Assembly (NCBI GenBank): GCA_028678965.1
Contig: JAJRCM010000044.1
Location: 1-10,508 of the forward strand
DNA from: Methanomicrobiales archaeon
Lineage (GTDB): Archaea; Halobacteriota; Methanomicrobia; Methanomicrobiales; JACTUA01
Length of the DNA: 10,508 nt
Reading direction: 5' to 3'
Shown here: one piece after another, positions 1 to 7,079 of the stretch
Layout: each line of letters starts with the position of its first letter
Position numbering within the stretch: position 1 is the stretch's first letter
Position numbers and translations under genes: made by a program
Notes under the pieces: model-generated
The model's database searches: none
The model's input: the letters and a program-made list of their open reading frames with translations, nothing else
Told to the model about the DNA's origin: nothing

Positions 1-814
1 CTGATCCTACCGCCCCGGCATCCTTTTTCGTTACCCTGATATCTGATGAAGCGCCTTCCGAATCTTTCGAAGAGAGGCTCATTAACGATTGGTTAGCCCC
101 AACCTTGGCGTCCTTAAGCTCAATATGGGTTGGTTCAAGCTCTCCGACCTTTTTCAGGTCTTTGAAATCCCCTTCAGCGTTTTTTGGGATCTTTTCTTCC
201 CCCTCCGAGGGAGTGGCAATCCTCACTGAGAGAGATGCCGTGTCAGGGTTAAGGTGCTCACCGTCTCTCACTGGCGCTATTGAATCTGATGGTGGGGATA
301 CCGAAGGGAGAAGATCATCCTCCAGTGTAGCATTTGAAAGCTCTTTCAATGGCCCGATGTCCATATTTGCCTTCAGTCTACCTGCTGTGACTTCGTGTAC
401 CTCTTGAGGAAGTGTGAGAGGAGAAGGAGCGGCATTGCCTGGAACCAGTGCATCAAGCATTTCATCAATTTTTTTGACCTCTGCCATTTTTTTCTGTTCA
501 TTTGAAGGCCAGCCTCGAAGTGAAGCTGCCAGTGTACCAAATACCCCCTTCAAGCCACGGATGAATGATGGTGGACGTTCCTCTTTCATGTTTTTCATCG
601 GGACTGTTCCGATTGCAGACACCGGCTCTTTCCTTGATGTGCGTGAAAAGGCAGGGAGTTGGATCTTCAAGGAACCGCTCGCTCCGAGGAAGATCAACCC
701 TATCAATGCGGTGAGGGCGAGGAGCACACTCAGGGACACATCGAAGAGGATAAGGACAACTCCCACCACGATGATCACGCTCATCATCAGTATTCTACGG
801 CGGTCAGGATCCAT
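1..814 (-). CDS. Unnamed two-helix membrane protein following flaJ (3' end cut by window edge)
   Basis: The reverse strand is open for 271 codons from ATG at 814 to the window edge with no stop, so the C-terminus is missing. The protein starts MDPDRRR and has two hydrophobic segments at about residues 8-24 and 26-45, a membrane hairpin; the positive N-terminus suggests that both ends face the cytoplasm. The rest is hydrophilic: a basic stretch (about 60-105), a likely helix with KKIDEMLDAL (about 113-122), then a long Ser/Pro/Glu/Asp-rich, probably disordered tail. The ATG lies one base after the flaJ stop (TAA-T-ATG) and has its own SD, GGGGTG at 821-826, six bases upstream. I do not recognise the family. 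Its position as last seen gene of the archaellum run suggests a motor-associated or signalling accessory protein, but that is inference from context only. Confidence 0.85.
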   Translation of the reverse strand, partial: MDPDRRRILMMSVIIVVGVVLILFDVSLSVLLALTALIGLIFLGASGSLKIQLPAFSRTSRKEPVSAIGTVPMKNMKEERPPSFIRGLKGVFGTLAASLRGWPSNEQKKMAEVKKIDEMLDALVPGNAAPSPLTLPQEVHEVTAGRLKANMDIGPLKELSNATLEDDLLPSVSPPSDSIAPVRDGEHLNPDTASLSVRIATPSEGEEKIPKNAEGDFKDLKKVGELEPTHIELKDAKVGANQSLMSLSSKDSEGASSDIRVTKKDAGAVGS

Positions 815-815
815 A

Positions 816-2408
816 TTATGCACCCCCCATCACCGGGATACTGAAAAAGGTGTGTACGAGGATTGGTGCGAGGATATAAATCATGCCAGAGATGACGCAG
901 AGCAGGCTTGTAAAGAGATAGAACATGTATCTATCTCCCCCGGCGACAATTTTCGCTGCCAAGATGTTTGAAACAGTGATCATCACGAGGACTATGACAA
1001 TGTACGTGGTCATTGCTGCTTCAGGGAAATTGACAAAGAGGTTCATCCCTCCCATAGCAGCACCACTCACGCTCGTCCCTGAAAGTGCCGATTGCGTCTC
1101 CCCAAACTGCCCCATCATCGAGCCGATGGCCTGTGTCATCATGAGCATCACGTGGAAGAGGAAGAGGAATATAGCCGCCATCGCGGCATGCATGGGAACG
1201 AGAAGGACGAGGAAACCCTTCGAGAACATGTTTCTTTTCTCCCTGAGTAGCACCTGCTCGAGGACTGAGGAACTGACAATCTGCCCGATCTCATCAGGTT
1301 TTCCGCCAAGCTCCACCGCATCGCGGAAGATATTCATGTATTTATACACGAGACTACTCCCGCTCTCACCGATAAATCGCTCCCAGCACTTCTTTTCATC
1401 CAGCCCCAGGTTCAAGCGTGAATAGGTTGAATCGATAAGGCGCTTGATGTTCGGGAGTGATTCCCGGTCCAGGTCAGCAAGAGCATTCATCGTGGGGATC
1501 CCTTTCCCCCCCATCACCGCTCCAAGTCCACGGATGAATACCGAAAAGTCTGAGTCGCGTTTGATGATGTTAGCATCATCGATATATCCGATGATACCGA
1601 GGGGGGCAAGAAGGACCCCGATGAAAAGGAATATCATCCCAATATTCCCCCCGAGAAAAACGAGGAGGAGAACAACCACCACAATCAGAGGAATGACCAC
1701 ACGCTCCATCCTGTGCACAATTCCCTGTTCCCGGGATTTCCACTGTCCCATTTTGTGGGTTCGTTCATCCTCTGGCACTGATTTGTACATAATGGAAAGG
1801 CCGATGAGCGAGATCAGGAAGATGATCAGATATGACATATTGAGGGTCGATTCAATTCCCTCTGGAGAATAGATGGCTACTGAGATCATGATGATGATGC
1901 CGATAAGCGATGCAGAGAAGAGCATGGCGACATAGGCGTCTCCCCATTTTTTGAGCATCTCCAGCCCCTGTTCGTAGGTGTTGCGGTACACACTCCGCAT
2001 AGTCCCCAATTCCTTATTCAGGAAATCTTCGTCGGGAATACCAGACTCTATGGAGTTCGCATAGCGGTTCATCATACTGCGGAGCATCTCGTTCTGAACT
2101 TTTTCAGCAACAATCGTGAGGGCCTCTACGTAGCTGTAGTTCCAGCGTTTGACATAGGATTGAACCCTCTCCATGTATTTTGCCGGAACAAATTCCTTCC
2201 TTCCAGCAGTATATTCGAAAATTTCAGGACGCGTCACACCGGACGTCGTGATGGAGGCCATATAGGTACTCATGAACAGCAGGTCGCCCCCCATCCTCTT
2301 ATCTTCAAACAGGCGGTCGACTAGACTCTTCCCTGATGAAATGAGATCGGCAAACGGTAATTTTCTCCCGTTTCGCCACCGGACAGACGCACCTAGATGC
2401 TCGAACAT
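816..2408 (-). CDS. flaJ: Archaellum membrane platform protein FlaJ (ArlJ)
   Basis: This is the integral membrane platform of the archaellum motor, related to the GspF/PilC proteins of type II secretion and type IV pili. It anchors the FlaI ATPase and supports insertion of archaellins. The 530-residue protein has a soluble N-terminal part (1-155), membrane segments at about 159-180, 192-209, 235-252 and 255-277, a large cytoplasmic loop (about 278-398) and three more helices at about 399-425, 466-487 and 494-519. The two soluble regions correspond to the duplicated T2SSF-type domains; the second contains FRDAVELGGK, typical of the family. The ATG is one base after the flaI stop (TGA-T-ATG), with GGGGCG just upstream as a weak SD, so translation is probably coupled to flaI. 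The length is normal for FlaJ. The assignment is firm from topology and neighbours. Confidence 0.96.
   Translation of the reverse strand: MFEHLGASVRWRNGRKLPFADLISSGKSLVDRLFEDKRMGGDLLFMSTYMASITTSGVTRPEIFEYTAGRKEFVPAKYMERVQSYVKRWNYSYVEALTIVAEKVQNEMLRSMMNRYANSIESGIPDEDFLNKELGTMRSVYRNTYEQGLEMLKKWGDAYVAMLFSASLIGIIIMISVAIYSPEGIESTLNMSYLIIFLISLIGLSIMYKSVPEDERTHKMGQWKSREQGIVHRMERVVIPLIVVVVLLLVFLGGNIGMIFLFIGVLLAPLGIIGYIDDANIIKRDSDFSVFIRGLGAVMGGKGIPTMNALADLDRESLPNIKRLIDSTYSRLNLGLDEKKCWERFIGESGSSLVYKYMNIFRDAVELGGKPDEIGQIVSSSVLEQVLLREKRNMFSKGFLVLLVPMHAAMAAIFLFLFHVMLMMTQAIGSMMGQFGETQSALSGTSVSGAAMGGMNLFVNFPEAAMTTYIVIVLVMITVSNILAAKIVAGGDRYMFYLFTSLLCVISGMIYILAPILVHTFFSIPVMGGA
821..826 (-). promoter_or_regulatory. 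Ribosome binding site of the gene after flaJ
   Basis: GGGGTG, six bases upstream of the ATG at 814 and inside the end of flaJ, supports that gene as real and translated in step with flaJ. Confidence 0.6.
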
Positions 2409-2409
2409 A

Positions 2410-4275
2410 TCACGCCCCGATCTTCAGGAGTCCCTGCTTCTTTACTTTCGTCAGCATATCGAAGAGCTGGTAGAATCCGGAGTATCCTGCTTTATGTAGC
2501 CGCTCCAGAATTTTTGCTCGTTTCTCGATCTCAAGGTAGATATCAGCTTTCTTATGATCGGGGATTCCCAGCATGGTAGCAATCTTCTCTTCGAGGAGGT
2601 AACTTGAGCCTTTGCCAGTAAAGTCATGGGTATCGGTTATCGGATTATAATGGAACATCTCCACAAAGGAGAATCCTCCTGTTTCAGTATTATACCCAAG
2701 AAGTTCGCTTACCGATATCATCCGCCGCACCACCTCTCCCGTGGGGCGCTTAACTGCACTCTGAATGACGACAATGTTCAGGTTGTCGACATAGGTCTTG
2801 GGGATGTTAATAGGGTCACCGCAGAGCCTCTGAATCAGCTTCTCGACTGAGGCAGCATGGAACGTACTCATCACCGGGTGACCGGTCTGCATTGCACCGA
2901 ACGCCACCGAGCCCTCCACTCCACGGATCTCCCCTACCAGGATCTGGTTCGGCCGCTGCCGCAGTGCCGATTTAAGGAGGTCAAACATAGTGACCTCTGA
3001 CCCTTCTCCTTCGCCCTTCCCTTTTCCCTTGGATACTTCTCGTATCCAGTTATGATGGGGGATCTTCAGTTCCGGCGTATCTTCGATCGTAACTATCTTA
3101 TTTTCTGCAGGGAGGAACGCGGTAATTGCATTCAGGCTTGTCGTTTTACCGCTCGCGGTCTCACCGCTCATAAACAGTGACATCCCATGTTCCAGACAGA
3201 TCCAGAGGTATGCCGCGATCATGTAATCGCAGGTCTTGAATTCAATCAGCTGAAGGACGCTGATGGGATCATCCATCGCCTTCCTGATGGTGAAGTTGCT
3301 ACCGTGTTTACTGATCTCAGATCCATAGACAATGTTGATACGGGATCCATCGGGAAGGGTCGCATCGACGATGGGATTGCGGTAAGTGAGGGGGCGTTTG
3401 ATACGTTCGGCGATCTTTATGACGAACTGGTCCAACTCTTCTGCCCGATGGAATTCTATCACTGACTTCAACCCTTTAAAGATCTTATGCTCCACAAAGA
3501 TCGGTCCCACACCATCGCAGGAAATATCTTCGATATACCGGTCAGAGATGAACGGTTTCAGTGGCCCCATCTCGATCTTGTCCCTGGCCATCACATATTG
3601 GATAGCCTTGAACTCCTGGGGATTGACAATAATCCGTCCATCGGGGAGAGAAGGAAGGGAGATAGAGCTCAGGTCATTCTGCCTGTTCTTCCTCTTTGCG
3701 GTGAAATCGGTGTTGAGGAAGGTGACGATCTTATTCTTGAATCCCCTTGTCTGACTTCCGTTATTGGGATCCCCAATAATGTCTTCACCCGGCCGCTTCT
3801 CATACAGGACCTGAGCAATCAGCTTTCGCAGGACATCGCTCCGCTCCTTCTCTGAGACCGGATCCTGTTCGAGAGCATCGAGCAGGTCAATCAGTTTGTT
3901 CTCCACCACCGGCAAGTATTGGGCGATATTATGGAGGAACGAGGGCTCGATGGGAATGTAGTAGTTCCGGGTATCGTTCGGATCGGGGAAGATATGGATG
4001 AAGGTCTCATCGTTGGCAGGATAGATGAGGTTAGGTTCCTTCATTGATTTGAGATCCCTCTTCAACTCAGAGAAGAAGAGAGGCATACCACAGGTATCCA
4101 CCGGATAGATGTGGAGGTACTCAAGGAGGTGAGGACTTTTTTTAACATACTCCTTAGCATTAGCCGGAAGCATCCGGAAAAGGGCACAGCTGTCCAGGTG
4201 GTTAAAGCAATCCTCCCCTTCCTCATTCTCTGCCGGTGTGAAGGGAAGGCGGACAGTCTGGCTGAGAAAGCTCAT
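2410..4275 (-). CDS. flaI: Archaellum motor ATPase FlaI (ArlI)
   Basis: This hexameric type II/IV secretion ATPase powers both archaellum assembly and rotation, working under FlaJ in the cytoplasm with FlaH. Visible motifs in order: N-terminal domain (1 to about 330), Walker A GETASGKT (371-378), Asp box TIEDTPEL (396-403), Walker B QILVGEIRG (444-452, with Glu449), and His box GHPVMSTFH (465-473). At 621 residues it is longer than the Sulfolobus enzyme, the extra length lying mainly in the N-terminal region. An odd (KG)3(EG)2 dipeptide run at 416-425, encoded at 3001-3030, sits between the Asp box and Walker B. The start is the ATG at 4275, one base after the flaH stop (TGA-T-ATG), with no convincing SD, so coupled translation is likely. 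All catalytic motifs are intact. Confidence 0.98.
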   Translation of the reverse strand: MSFLSQTVRLPFTPAENEEGEDCFNHLDSCALFRMLPANAKEYVKKSPHLLEYLHIYPVDTCGMPLFFSELKRDLKSMKEPNLIYPANDETFIHIFPDPNDTRNYYIPIEPSFLHNIAQYLPVVENKLIDLLDALEQDPVSEKERSDVLRKLIAQVLYEKRPGEDIIGDPNNGSQTRGFKNKIVTFLNTDFTAKRKNRQNDLSSISLPSLPDGRIIVNPQEFKAIQYVMARDKIEMGPLKPFISDRYIEDISCDGVGPIFVEHKIFKGLKSVIEFHRAEELDQFVIKIAERIKRPLTYRNPIVDATLPDGSRINIVYGSEISKHGSNFTIRKAMDDPISVLQLIEFKTCDYMIAAYLWICLEHGMSLFMSGETASGKTTSLNAITAFLPAENKIVTIEDTPELKIPHHNWIREVSKGKGKGEGEGSEVTMFDLLKSALRQRPNQILVGEIRGVEGSVAFGAMQTGHPVMSTFHAASVEKLIQRLCGDPINIPKTYVDNLNIVVIQSAVKRPTGEVVRRMISVSELLGYNTETGGFSFVEMFHYNPITDTHDFTGKGSSYLLEEKIATMLGIPDHKKADIYLEIEKRAKILERLHKAGYSGFYQLFDMLTKVKKQGLLKIGA

Positions 4276-4276
4276 A

Positions 4277-5020
4277 TCAGATCTTTGCCATCGATACAGG
4301 GATGATCTTCATACCATAACCGGGGTGGACCTCGAAGCTCACGAGATTACCGGACGTCTTATGGGCGCCACGCACCTTTACCACCTCCAAGAGCATCACA
4401 TACTTGTTCCCAAGCTGGGTCTTCTTCATCACCAGATGGGCATCGCACTTGGAACGAATCCTGACCAGGGTATCTTCTTCAAATGCATAGGTGTGGAGGG
4501 TGATGAGAATGGTCTTCCCGTAATCCACCAGGTTCTTACAGTTAGTGAAGAAGGTGAGGATGGTATCAGAAGTGGTGTACTCGGTAAACATGGTCAGGGA
4601 ATCGATCACCACCACCTCGGCCCTGCTCTGGCGGATGAAATCAATCACCTGCTGGAGCATCCCACCCATCTCTTCCTTGCTCCACTTGGTGCCCTGCTTT
4701 GGGAGAGGAAAAACGCGGAGGTACCCCCAGGCAAAATAGTCAGAGATATCAAGGCTCATTGACTCCATAATGGATATAAATGCCTTGGCCGTGTTCTCAG
4801 TGGTGAACAGATCGACATTCAGGCTCTGCTTCATTGCCCCCCAGATAATCTGCTGGGTGAGGACACTTTTCCCGGTGTCATTCTCTCCCTCAATAAGGGT
4901 GAGGGAGGAAAGGGGAAGGCCATCCGCTATCTTCTTGTCTATTTCTGCATGCCCCGTAGAGAGTACGGTCTTTTCCCGTCCTTCGGGGATATCCACCAAT
5001 TTTTCAGGATTTTTTCCCAT
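4277..5020 (-). CDS. flaH: Archaellum KaiC-like ATPase FlaH (ArlH)
   Basis: FlaH is a RecA/KaiC-fold ATP-binding protein that forms a ring at the base of the archaellum motor and is thought to regulate FlaI. The 247-residue protein shows Walker A GENDTGKS (45-52) and a Walker B strand EVVVIDS (135-141, Asp140), both in the expected spacing, with the KaiC-like opening STGHAEIDKKIADGLP (21-36). The ATG at 5018-5020 follows the flaG stop by ten bases, and a TGAGGT SD (5028-5033) overlaps that stop codon seven bases before the start. This is one of the two junctions in the run with a longer gap. In family members the Walker B motif binds ATP while hydrolysis is weak or absent; whether this one hydrolyses ATP cannot be told from the sequence. 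Confidence 0.97.
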   Translation of the reverse strand: MGKNPEKLVDIPEGREKTVLSTGHAEIDKKIADGLPLSSLTLIEGENDTGKSVLTQQIIWGAMKQSLNVDLFTTENTAKAFISIMESMSLDISDYFAWGYLRVFPLPKQGTKWSKEEMGGMLQQVIDFIRQSRAEVVVIDSLTMFTEYTTSDTILTFFTNCKNLVDYGKTILITLHTYAFEEDTLVRIRSKCDAHLVMKKTQLGNKYVMLLEVVKVRGAHKTSGNLVSFEVHPGYGMKIIPVSMAKI

Positions 5021-5027
5021 TCTCTTT

Positions 5028-5033
5028 ACCTCA
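5028..5033 (-). promoter_or_regulatory. Ribosome binding site of flaH
   Basis: TGAGGT overlaps the flaG stop codon and lies seven bases before the flaH ATG, so the site may be exposed as ribosomes finish flaG. Confidence 0.55.
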
Positions 5034-5501
5034 CAGATAGGCGGAATCTGAGACTCCCGATCCGGTGGTTACCTGTATCCATGTCGGTGCTGAGCCGCTG
5101 TAGGACAACGAGATTATCATTTGCTCACCAGGATCCAGCTGTCCAGGATGGATATTATCGGGGATGATAGAGGTGACTCTCCATGTGCTATTCCCCATGC
5201 CATAGATATACACCTGGGGAATCCCATCGATCAGGAGGTAGACATCGGTATGAGTAAAATCCCCCATGATTTCACTTCCTGTATTATCGATGGTCACATC
5301 GAGTGTTTGCTGTGCTTTTTTGAGATTTGTATACACGATCTCGATGGAGGACCGCATTCTGGTCTCCTGTAGGGAGATCGTATCCCTCTGTGCTGTCGCC
5401 ACTACTTCTGCTGTCGAGAGTGTACCTCCCACCAACACATACGCAATGATGATGAGGAGTAATGTGCCAATAGCTGTAGCAACCAGAGAGGCACTGCCCA
5501 T
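5031..5501 (-). CDS. flaG: Archaellum stator-like protein FlaG (ArlG)
   Basis: FlaG is an envelope-facing archaellum protein with one N-terminal membrane helix and a beta-sandwich domain related to the archaellin domain. In studied archaea it works with FlaF as the stator between motor and S-layer. Here the 156-residue product has a hydrophobic segment at about 6-25, then a helical stretch and a beta-rich domain (about 65-150); one sequon, NST, is at 104-106. I chose ATG at 5501, giving MGSASLVATAIG. A GTG at 5510 would add three residues and overlap flaF by eight bases. The ATG gives TGA-T-ATG with the flaF stop, exactly the layout of the flaH-flaI and flaI-flaJ junctions, and starts at the usual short N-terminus of the family. 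Confidence 0.93.
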   Translation of the reverse strand: MGSASLVATAIGTLLLIIIAYVLVGGTLSTAEVVATAQRDTISLQETRMRSSIEIVYTNLKKAQQTLDVTIDNTGSEIMGDFTHTDVYLLIDGIPQVYIYGMGNSTWRVTSIIPDNIHPGQLDPGEQMIISLSYSGSAPTWIQVTTGSGVSDSAYL

Positions 5502-5502
5502 A

Positions 5503-5997
5503 TCAACCACTCGCCGTAAATTCTGTAGATCTCACCACGCCATTTACGGATACAAACTGGAAGTACACCACACTACCAACGGAGGTTGGGATTTTCGCAC
5601 TCGCCACTGTCATGTGGAGAGTCTCAGCGGAATCCCAGTAGGTGTTGGTGTCACTGACCACCTCGTAATTCCAGCCGTTCCCCCCGAGAGATCCCACCTT
5701 TTTAGGAACGGTCTCGAAATTGCCTGGCGCCCCGATGAAAACGTCAGATTGGTTGATGTCAGCATAGGCAATCCTGTTGTTACCGATGTTCTTCATCCAA
5801 ATCTGTGCAGTGCCCGTTTTGGCATAGGTATTGATGATCTTAAAATCTGTTCGAATGCGGGAATCTGCCTCACGGGACGACTGAGAGAAGGTCCCGGCCA
5901 TGGTATAGATCACCGGAAATACCGCATTCAGGAGGATTGCTGCAGCGATGACTGCAGCGATGAGGAACATGGCAGTGGTGATGGTGTCGCTGGCCAC
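5503..5997 (-). CDS. flaF: Archaellum stator-like protein FlaF (ArlF)
   Basis: FlaF is a single-helix protein whose outer beta-sandwich domain binds the S-layer in studied archaea and, with FlaG, anchors the rotating motor. The 164-residue product has a hydrophobic helix at about 9-31 (TAMFLIAAVIAAAILL onward) and a beta-rich domain after about 45, with one sequon at NQS (82-84). The start is a GTG (5995-5997), three bases after the stop of the upstream gene; SD GGGGTG at 6004-6009 lies six bases before it, which supports GTG over the internal ATG at codon 10 that would remove the helix start. It overlaps nothing; flaG begins one base after its TGA. FlaF and FlaG are similar in build, and their assignment rests on order and domain pattern. 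Confidence 0.93.
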   Translation of the reverse strand: MASDTITTAMFLIAAVIAAAILLNAVFPVIYTMAGTFSQSSREADSRIRTDFKIINTYAKTGTAQIWMKNIGNNRIAYADINQSDVFIGAPGNFETVPKKVGSLGGNGWNYEVVSDTNTYWDSAETLHMTVASAKIPTSVGSVVYFQFVSVNGVVRSTEFTASG

Positions 5998-6000
5998 AGA

Positions 6001-6855
6001 CTACACCCCGTCGAGCATCCGCACCCAGTCTTCCTGAGATTCTTTATCTACACTATTCGCGCCTTTCTGAGGTACTCCATTCCGCCTTTGCTGCTCCATC
6101 AGCACCTCAATCATATCCCGATCCAGGCTCATATCCGCGGGATCAAGAATTCTGTTCAGGGTATACAGTTCCTTGATAAATTCATCCGGTCCGATATCAT
6201 GCGATTCACCTATCGACGCTGGCATCAGACGGGTTATCTCTTTCACCAACTCTCCCGATTCCTTACTGATGTACCCCATTGCCCGGTACGATTGGAGCAT
6301 CATATCCAGCCGATCATGGCCGTACTTCTTCACCATGCGGGACGTCCACTCAAAGAGGCGATGGACCTTGGTCAATCGGAGTTTTTCATGCGTCTGTTTT
6401 ATTCCCTCCCCCTTTGTCGAAGATCGTGCCGCCACTTGGGATCTTAAGGTCTCAATGAGCCGATTATCAGACAGCGTTTCCTGCCGAGAGACCTGCTGCG
6501 GGTGGGTGATATTATCTTGGGTGATAGTGCTGCCTTGCTGAACATTTGGTGGAAATTGGCGGGTATGATCGGCAGATACGAGCTGCGAGCCCTGACAACC
6601 ATCACCTCCAGGAGCCGACGGTTCACGGTTTACTGCAGTTCCTCCCTCCCGTCCTTGGACTGAGGAACCAGATGAGACCGTACTAACGAAAGGATTCTCC
6701 AGTTCATTCATCCGTTCGCGGATGTCAATCAGCAGACGTTTGATGGAGACCTTGATCTGGTCCACGTCGTCCTGGAGTTTCTGGATCTTTAAGTCGGGGT
6801 CATCGGCAGGGGCTGACGTGAGGGTGTGTTCCGCCTGCGCCTGGTTCTCTGCCAT
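6001..6855 (-). CDS. Archaellum switch-complex protein, fused FlaC/D/E-like (ArlCDE)
   Basis: In euryarchaea FlaC, FlaD and FlaE form the cytoplasmic ring that links the chemotaxis system to the motor. Here one 284-residue protein appears to do this job. Residues about 20-53 (KLQDDVDQIKVSIKRLLIDI) form a predicted coiled coil as in FlaC. Residues about 55-155 are a Gly/Ser/Gln-rich, probably disordered linker. Residues about 158-240 match the FlaD/E domain, with the pattern LFEWTSRMVKKYGHDRLDMM followed by YRAMGYIS. No separate flaC, flaD or flaE lies in the cluster. The ATG at 6853-6855 has no SD; a TATA box at 6881-6890 would place the transcript start only a few bases upstream, so this gene may be read from a nearly leaderless mRNA that heads the motor operon. 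The fusion reading is inferred from segment order. Confidence 0.88.
   Translation of the reverse strand: MAENQAQAEHTLTSAPADDPDLKIQKLQDDVDQIKVSIKRLLIDIRERMNELENPFVSTVSSGSSVQGREGGTAVNREPSAPGGDGCQGSQLVSADHTRQFPPNVQQGSTITQDNITHPQQVSRQETLSDNRLIETLRSQVAARSSTKGEGIKQTHEKLRLTKVHRLFEWTSRMVKKYGHDRLDMMLQSYRAMGYISKESGELVKEITRLMPASIGESHDIGPDEFIKELYTLNRILDPADMSLDRDMIEVLMEQQRRNGVPQKGANSVDKESQEDWVRMLDGV
6004..6009 (-). promoter_or_regulatory. Ribosome binding site deciding the GTG start of flaF
   Basis: GGGGTG lies six bases before the GTG at 5995-5997, inside the end of the flaC/D/E gene. No such site precedes the internal ATG at codon 10. Confidence 0.6.
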
Positions 6856-6880
6856 AATGAATATTGATTGTTATTAATAG

Positions 6881-6890
6881 TATATAAAAT
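6881..6890 (-). promoter_or_regulatory. Likely TATA box of the flaC/D/E-flaJ motor operon
   Basis: On the minus strand the sequence reads ATTTTATATA, a good archaeal TATA box. Transcription usually starts about 25 bases downstream of its centre, here near 6861, only about six bases before the ATG at 6855. This agrees with the absence of an SD. The surrounding DNA is AT-rich, so chance TATA-like strings are expected. Confidence 0.5.
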
Positions 6891-6899
6891 TTATTAAAA

Positions 6900-6918
6900 T
6901 TTAAATTCAGTTTAAATT
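6900..6918. repeat. Direct repeat TTTAAATT, two copies 11 bp apart
   Basis: TTTAAATT occurs at 6900-6907 and 6911-6918. The start-to-start distance of 11 bp is one helical turn, and the pair lies just upstream of the TATA box at 6881-6890 as read on the minus strand. Each copy is nearly self-complementary. It could be a tandem operator or BRE-region element, or chance in AT-rich DNA. Confidence 0.35.
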
Positions 6919-6980
6919 AATTATTAATAAAAAATAATCAAAAATTTAAGTTATAATTTCATTTTTAGGCAAAATAAACA

Positions 6981-7013
6981 ATAATATAAATTGACTAATT
7001 TATATAATATAAA
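6981..7013. repeat. AT-rich inverted repeat with flanking direct repeats
   Basis: A perfect 9-bp inverted repeat ATATAAATT / AATTTATAT (6984-6992 and 6997-7005) is separated by GACT. Overlapping it, ATAATATAAA is directly repeated at 6981-6990 and 7004-7013, 23 bp apart. The symmetry suits a dimeric regulator, or two opposed TATA-like boxes. As RNA the stem would be only A-U and weak, so a terminator role is less likely. Confidence 0.4.
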
Positions 7014-7059
7014 TGTAAGATAATCAGAATTTCGCGGAAAGGGACGATACAGAACGAAC

Positions 7060-7064
7060 AAAAA
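7060..7064 (-). terminator. Possible oligo-T terminator of flaB
   Basis: Fifteen bases after the flaB stop, the minus strand reads CCCCTCTTTTTG, a run of five T after a pyrimidine stretch. Archaeal RNA polymerase can terminate at such T-runs without a hairpin. The run is short, so partial read-through into the motor operon is possible. Confidence 0.35.
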
Positions 7065-7079
7065 GAGGGGAATTTAGGG

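Larger units (their letters stand above)
6856..7079. other. AT-rich spacer between flaB and the motor operon
   Basis: This 224-bp gap holds no credible gene. It is extremely AT-rich from about 6860 to 7030, unlike the flanking genes of roughly even composition. It contains a T-tract after flaB, a perfect inverted repeat (6984-7005), two direct repeat pairs and the TATA box of the motor operon. It probably serves as terminator of flaB plus promoter/regulatory DNA for the downstream operon. Confidence 0.7.

Noticed and set aside
414..971. Plus-strand open frame of 185 codons
   Set aside because: It is antisense to the end of flaJ and to the membrane protein that follows; the minus-strand frame has helices, SD and operon spacing.
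5031..5510. GTG start of flaG at 5510
   Set aside because: It would overlap flaF by eight bases; the ATG at 5501 gives the same TGA-T-ATG junction as other genes of the run.
5266..6447. Long plus-strand open frame (393 codons)
   Set aside because: It lies antisense to flaG, flaF and the flaC/D/E gene, gives a low-complexity His/Arg-rich peptide without domain pattern, and has no promoter or SD.
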